Shown here one piece after another: positions 6,683 to 9,873 of a stretch of 9,873 nucleotides of DNA (position 1 is its first letter; each line of letters begins with the position of its first letter). The stretch is from NCBI GenBank assembly GCA_002059205.1, contig MVCQ01000032.1, positions 1-9,873 of the forward strand, in the 5' to 3' direction. Below the pieces are notes generated by a model. It was not told the origin of the DNA and searched no databases. It saw only the letters and a program-made list of their open reading frames with translations. Source of the DNA: Candidatus Latescibacteria bacterium 4484_107 (GTDB taxonomy: Bacteria > Latescibacterota > 4484-107). The position numbers were made by a program, and so were the translations under genes.

Positions 6683-7585
6683 ATGGAGAAGCATATTCGG
6701 GCCTTCTTAGAATACATCGAGAAAGAGCGGGGTTTCTCGGAGCACACGGTCGAGGCGTACGGGAGGGATCTGCTTCAGTTTGTCCGATTTCTGAAGGACG
6801 AGTTGGGATTGGAGGCGATTCGGGCGGAGGATGTGGATCGGCTCGCAATCCGGCATTTTCTGGGCACATTGAGCCGGGGGGGGGCTGCGAAGAAGTCGGT
6901 AGCCCGGAAGCTGGCGAGCATTCGCTCTTTCCTGAAGTATTTGTGTCGCGAGGGGGTGCTGGAGCGCAATCCCGCGCTTTCGGTGGTTTCTCCCAAGCTG
7001 GAGAAAAAGCTGCCCTTTTTCCTCAACGTAGTTCAGGCGAATCGGGCGATGGGACGCTGCGTACGGGACGATGTGTACGGCGTCCGGGATCGGGCGATCC
7101 TGGAGGTGCTTTACGGCGCGGGGATTCGATTGGGAGAATTGGTGGGACTGAATCGAAGTTCGGTGGATCTGTCGGGCGAAGTGATTCGGGTTCGGGGCAA
7201 AGGCGGGAAAGACCGGATCGTCCCCTTGGGCAGAAGGGCCGTGCGCGCGTTGAAAAGCTATTTGAGCCGGCGGGAGGAGCTTCTGCCCGCGAAGGCCGGG
7301 GCTTCCGGGGAGGCCCTCTTCCTGAACCGGTACGGGGGACGCCTGTCCGGGCGCAGCGTGCAAAAATTAGTGGAGAAATATCTATCCGACGTGGCCGAGG
7401 CCGGAAAGGTCAGTCCGCACGCCCTGCGCCACAGTTTTGCTACGCACCTGTTGGACGCGGGAGCGGATCTGATGGCCGTAAAGGAGCTTTTGGGGCATAC
7501 GAGTCTCTCTACCACACAAATTTACACACACGTCACGGCGGAGCGGCTGCGGAAGGCGTACGAGCAGGCGCATCCGAGGGCGTAG
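6683..7585 (+). CDS. xerC: XerC/XerD-family tyrosine recombinase
   Basis: Site-specific recombinase of the type that resolves chromosome dimers at dif during division. The 300-residue length is normal for Xer proteins. An N-terminal SAM-like core-binding domain spans about 1-85, and the catalytic domain follows. All six catalytic positions are present: Arg149 (GAGIRLGELVGL), Lys173 (RGKGGKDRIVPLG), His246 and Arg249 (HALRHSFATHLL), His272 (LLGHTSLSTTQIYTHV) and the nucleophile Tyr281. Choosing XerC over XerD rests mainly on position: topA-(trmFO)-xerC-hslV-hslU is widely conserved, including in Bacillus (codV-clpQ-clpY). An integrase role is unlikely given this context. The ATG at 6683 has a modest ribosome-binding site (AAGG, 6674-6677). 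A longer in-frame GTG start at 6605 would lie inside topA and the heptamer repeat. A run of nine G (6876-6884) lies within codons for Arg-Gly-Gly. Confidence 0.94.
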   Translation: MEKHIRAFLEYIEKERGFSEHTVEAYGRDLLQFVRFLKDELGLEAIRAEDVDRLAIRHFLGTLSRGGAAKKSVARKLASIRSFLKYLCREGVLERNPALSVVSPKLEKKLPFFLNVVQANRAMGRCVRDDVYGVRDRAILEVLYGAGIRLGELVGLNRSSVDLSGEVIRVRGKGGKDRIVPLGRRAVRALKSYLSRREELLPAKAGASGEALFLNRYGGRLSGRSVQKLVEKYLSDVAEAGKVSPHALRHSFATHLLDAGADLMAVKELLGHTSLSTTQIYTHVTAERLRKAYEQAHPRA

Positions 7586-7590
7586 CATAC

Positions 7591-7668
7591 TTAGCCGCGA
7601 AGAACACGAAGGACCACGAAGAAAACCTTGAGAAGTTCTTAACGGGACTCGGCGTGCATCGCGGCTCA
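7591..7668. repeat. CACGAAG-unit repeat with inverted ends between xerC and hslV
   Basis: The left part (7591-7625) is built from CGAAG units at roughly 9-10 nt spacing (CCGCGAAG, ACACGAAG, CCACGAAG). Its end AGCCGCGA (7593-7600) is perfectly complementary to TCGCGGCT (7659-7666); complementarity inward is only partial. This resembles the other facing-arm elements in the window but with a different unit. The stretch 7586-7694 shows no gene of its own. Confidence 0.6.
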
Positions 7669-7683
7669 ATTCGAAATCCGAAA

Positions 7684-7689
7684 AAGGAG
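7684..7689 (+). promoter_or_regulatory. ribosome-binding site that decides the hslV start
   Basis: AAGGAG at 7684-7689 lies 5 nt before the GTG at 7695, ideal for initiation there, but 20 nt before the in-frame ATG at 7710, which has no good site of its own. This favours the GTG start for hslV. Confidence 0.7.
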
Positions 7690-7694
7690 CAGTT

Positions 7695-8237
7695 GTGGAT
7701 CGGTCAAAGATGAGAAGCACGACGATATTGGGGCTGACCCATAAGGGGAAGGCCGCGATGGGCGGCGACGGGCAGGTGAGTTTCGGGGATACGATTATGA
7801 AGCATCGTGCTTCCAAGGTGCGGAAGTTATACAACAATACGATCCTGGTTGGCTGTGCGGGCGCGGCCGCGGATGCGCTGGCCCTGTTCGAGCGGCTTGA
7901 AGAAAAACTGGAGTCGTTCAATGGCAACCTGCGCCGCGCATCGGTGGAACTTGTGAAGGAATGGAGGACGGATCGCTATCTTCGAAAGTTGGAGGCTATT
8001 CTGGCTGCGGTGGATGAAAAGGGGGCGCTCATTCTATCCGGCGAGGGCGATCTGATCGAACCGGACGACGGCATCGTGGCCATCGGATCCGGAGGCCCTT
8101 TTGCAATGGCCGCAGCCCGGGCTTACGTGGACAGCGGGTCCAAACTCGGCGCCAAAACCATCGTAGAAAAATCCCTGAAGATCGCAGCATCCATCTGTGT
8201 GTATACGAACGATCAAATCCTAGTCGAAGAACTGTAG
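7695..8237 (+). CDS. hslV: HslV, peptidase subunit of the HslUV protease
   Basis: Proteasome-like threonine protease; two hexamers form the chamber into which HslU feeds unfolded proteins. In the 180-residue precursor the catalytic nucleophile aligns to Thr9 (within SKMRSTTIL), so an 8-residue leader must be removed. The supporting catalytic residues are present at their usual distances: Asp25 (GGDGQ), Lys41 (SKVRK) and Ser132 (GSGG), corresponding to mature positions 17, 33 and 124. Other family strings are FNGNLRRA, VKEWRTD, IEPDDGIVAIGSGG and the C-terminal VYTNDQILVEEL. The mature length of about 172 fits the family. The start is GTG, chosen because of the AAGGAG site 5 nt before it; an ATG at 7710 would give a 3-residue leader. 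hslU follows after a 65-bp gap containing a small inverted repeat. Confidence 0.97.
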   Translation: MDRSKMRSTTILGLTHKGKAAMGGDGQVSFGDTIMKHRASKVRKLYNNTILVGCAGAAADALALFERLEEKLESFNGNLRRASVELVKEWRTDRYLRKLEAILAAVDEKGALILSGEGDLIEPDDGIVAIGSGGPFAMAAARAYVDSGSKLGAKTIVEKSLKIAASICVYTNDQILVEEL

Positions 8238-8245
8238 TTTCAGAG

Positions 8246-8282
8246 GATTGGCGACTAGTAACTGTTGCCCCACTCGCCAATC
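8246..8282. repeat. 9-bp perfect inverted repeat between hslV and hslU
   Basis: GATTGGCGA (8246-8254) and TCGCCAATC (8274-8282) are exact reverse complements around a 19-nt loop. It occupies most of the hslV-hslU gap, between the hslV stop and the hslU ribosome-binding site. There is no trailing U-tract, so a terminator splitting this co-functional pair is unlikely. Confidence 0.75.
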
Positions 8283-8302
8283 ACCAAACCGGAGGACGTT
8301 TT

Positions 8303-9664
8303 GTGGAAGCATTGACCCCAAGGCAGATTGTAGCGGAATTGGATAAGTACATCATCGGGCAGGACAAGGCCAAAAAGGCGGTGGCGATTGCGCTGAGAAA
8401 CCGGTGGCGACGCCAGCAGGTAACAGACGATCTCCGGGAGGAGATCATGCCGAATAACATCATTATGATCGGCCCGACGGGAGTGGGGAAAACCGAGATC
8501 GCACGGCGACTGGCCAATCTCGCCGAGGCTCCGTTTATCAAGGTGGAGGCTTCCAAATTCACCGAGGTGGGGTACGTGGGACGGGACGTGGAATCCATGG
8601 TGCGGGATCTGGTGGATCTTTCGGTTAATATGGTGAAAGAAGATCGGATGATGGGGGTGGAAAAGGAAGCGGAAAACCAGGCCGAGGAGCGACTTTTGGA
8701 TATGCTGCTTCCTCCGCTTCAGAAGAAGAAAAAAGGGAAACGCGCCGTCAACAAAGAAGCTGAGCAGGAGGCGGAGGCCCGATGGAAGCGTTCCCGGGAG
8801 AAGCTGCGCACACGGTTGGATGACGGGAAATTAGACAAGCGTATGGTGGAGTTAGAACTGCCCAGTGACCGGTTTCCTATGGTGGAGATTCTCTCGCCTA
8901 TCGGGATGGAAGAGATGGGCATCAATATTCAGGAGATCTTCGGGGGAATGATGCCTCCCCGAACCAAGCGGCGGCGCGTATCTATCCCGGAAGCGCGAAA
9001 AATTTTGGCTCAGGAGGAAGCCCAGAAGCTGATCGATATGGAGAAAGTCATTGCCTCGGCTATTGAGCGCGTGGAAAATGCCGGGATTGTGTTCTTAGAT
9101 GAAATTGACAAGATCGCCGGGGAGCGGGTTCGAGGCGAAGTAGATGTATCCCGCGAAGGCGTGCAGCGGGACATTCTGCCTATTGTGGAAGGATCCACTG
9201 TGATGACCAAGCACGGGATGGTGCGGTCCGATCACATCCTGTTCATTGCGGCCGGCGCCTTCCACGTGTCCAAGCCTTCGGATTTGATCCCGGAGCTTCA
9301 GGGACGCTTTCCCATCCGGGTGGAACTGGAAAGTCTCACCGCCGAAGACTTCGTCCGTATTCTGACCGAGCCGAAGAACGCGCTGCTCAAACAATACACC
9401 GCCATGCTGAAGACCGAGGGGGTCGGTATCACCTTTACGAAAGGAGCCATCAGGGAGATCGCTCAGGTCGCGGATAAGGTGAACACGCGGATGGAGAACA
9501 TCGGGGCGCGACGCCTGCACACGGTGATGACGATTCTGTTGGAGGAGATTATGTTCTCGGTGCCGGATATGGAAAAGAAGCGCGTCCGCATCACCCGGAA
9601 ATACGTACAGGAGGCGATGAAGGATATTGTGGAAGACGAGGATATCAGCAAGTATATCCTTTGA
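8303..9664 (+). CDS. hslU: HslU, AAA+ ATPase subunit of the HslUV protease
   Basis: Hexameric unfoldase that threads substrates into HslV. The 453-residue product begins with the family's TPRQIVAELDKYIIGQDKAK. Walker A is GPTGVGKT (57-64). The pore loop GYVG is at 90-93. The lysine- and glutamate-rich intermediate (I) domain spans about 105-245. Walker B is IVFLDEID with Asp266 and Glu267. Arg335 in LQGRFPIRV is a likely arginine finger, and the sensor-2 region is GARRLHTVM (401-409). The C-terminus ISKYIL matches the tail that docks between HslV subunits and activates them. The start is GTG with GGAGG (8291-8295) 7 nt upstream. Length is close to E. coli HslU (443). All functional motifs look intact, so with hslV an active protease is expected. 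Confidence 0.98.
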   Translation: MEALTPRQIVAELDKYIIGQDKAKKAVAIALRNRWRRQQVTDDLREEIMPNNIIMIGPTGVGKTEIARRLANLAEAPFIKVEASKFTEVGYVGRDVESMVRDLVDLSVNMVKEDRMMGVEKEAENQAEERLLDMLLPPLQKKKKGKRAVNKEAEQEAEARWKRSREKLRTRLDDGKLDKRMVELELPSDRFPMVEILSPIGMEEMGINIQEIFGGMMPPRTKRRRVSIPEARKILAQEEAQKLIDMEKVIASAIERVENAGIVFLDEIDKIAGERVRGEVDVSREGVQRDILPIVEGSTVMTKHGMVRSDHILFIAAGAFHVSKPSDLIPELQGRFPIRVELESLTAEDFVRILTEPKNALLKQYTAMLKTEGVGITFTKGAIREIAQVADKVNTRMENIGARRLHTVMTILLEEIMFSVPDMEKKRVRITRKYVQEAMKDIVEDEDISKYIL

Positions 9665-9767
9665 ATGCTTATCCCAACTTTCGCCCTTAAAAAGTCCACA
9701 TAGTGTTTTTTAGTCACTTACGTGTCAAATATCCTCACAGGCACTACGCAACTCATCTCACTTTTTA
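9665..9767. other. AT-rich non-coding stretch after hslU
   Basis: Composition shifts visibly to AT-rich right after the hslU stop. The only + strand start (ATG at 9665) gives 12 codons. None of the microrepeats seen in the upstream gaps is apparent. A weak, bulged A-run/T-run dyad near 9691-9713 is not convincing as a terminator. The fragment on the minus strand to the right ends at 9768, so this would be the downstream flank of two convergent genes. Confidence 0.5.
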
Positions 9768-9872
9768 TCACGCAAGAATTTTGTTTACGGGCAAAGTTTC
9801 TACCTTGACATGTAGTTTTTTGTAAATTTCCTCATGAATCGCTTCCGGTATTCCCGGCTTGCGAAGTCGATT
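9768..9872 (-). CDS. unidentified protein, C-terminal fragment at the window edge
   Basis: On the minus strand a frame is open from the window edge for 34 codons to a TGA at 9768-9770. The residues include RLRKPGIPEAIHEEIYKKL and then VKVETLPVNKILA. The mix of charged and hydrophobic residues looks like real protein rather than noise, and the orientation would be convergent with hslU. I do not recognise the family. A short + strand frame starting at 9834 overlaps the same bases but has no ribosome-binding site and looks less protein-like. The fragment is too short to exclude chance. Confidence 0.3.
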   Translation of the reverse strand, partial: NRLRKPGIPEAIHEEIYKKLHVKVETLPVNKILA

Positions 9873-9873
9873 C

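Noticed and set aside
6637..7713. 358-codon + strand frame overlapping xerC
   Set aside because: It is the out-of-frame reading of xerC, rich in Gly, Arg and Ser as expected for shifted GC-rich code. xerC has all catalytic residues in the other frame.
4305..8282. CRISPR array as an explanation for the repeats
   Set aside because: The units are 7-10 nt with no unique spacers of regular length, and no cas genes are present.
9691..9713. Terminator after hslU (A-run, short dyad, T-run)
   Set aside because: Only three central pairs form before a multi-base bulge, and the remaining pairing is A-T only, so the fold is too weak to support.
9805..9810. TTGACA as a promoter -35 box
   Set aside because: No acceptable -10 hexamer lies 16-18 nt downstream on the + strand.

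Overview
The window is a run of conserved housekeeping genes, all on the + strand, from a diderm (Gram-negative type) bacterium. LptB implies lipopolysaccharide export and therefore an outer membrane; RpoN and a bacterial HslUV protease fit the same picture. The two blocks, lptB-rpoN and smg-topA-xerC-hslV-hslU, are arranged as I recall them from Nitrospirota, Desulfobacterota and NC10-like lineages. That placement is inference from gene content and order; no rRNA or other phylogenetic marker is present.

Layout: lptB (56-826, LPS export ATPase), rpoN (1112-2524, sigma-54), a YhaM-like OB-fold/HD-domain nuclease (2713-3693), smg/DUF494 (3812-4294), topA (4405-6627, DNA topoisomerase I with four zinc ribbons), a XerC/D-type tyrosine recombinase (6683-7585), hslV (7695-8237) and hslU (8303-9664). 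After hslU the sequence becomes visibly AT-rich. It holds no complete gene, and only an unidentified minus-strand C-terminal fragment runs off the right edge (9768-9872). For several genes the most upstream possible start is not the best one: ribosome-binding sites or family alignment favour 2713, 3812, 4405 and 6683. For hslV the upstream GTG at 7695 is favoured.

Functionally the genes cover envelope biogenesis (lptB), alternative transcription (rpoN), RNA turnover (YhaM-like), DNA supercoiling and chromosome dimer resolution (topA, xerC), and ATP-dependent proteolysis (hslVU). HslV and HslU form one complex. The others share a neighbourhood rather than a pathway.

The most unusual content lies between the genes. 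Every one of the seven gene-to-gene gaps contains a short-unit microrepeat (units of about 7-10 nt, or 23 nt in the first gap). Most are arranged as facing inverted arms that could fold into hairpins in the transcript. At least six different unit sequences occur, and gaps that would normally be tight operonic junctions (topA-xerC, xerC-hslV, hslV-hslU) are included. In the 3700-3780 hairpin every substitution between the arms is a G-U wobble in the sense RNA, which hints at RNA-level constraint. These spacer elements are the best candidate here for something poorly described.
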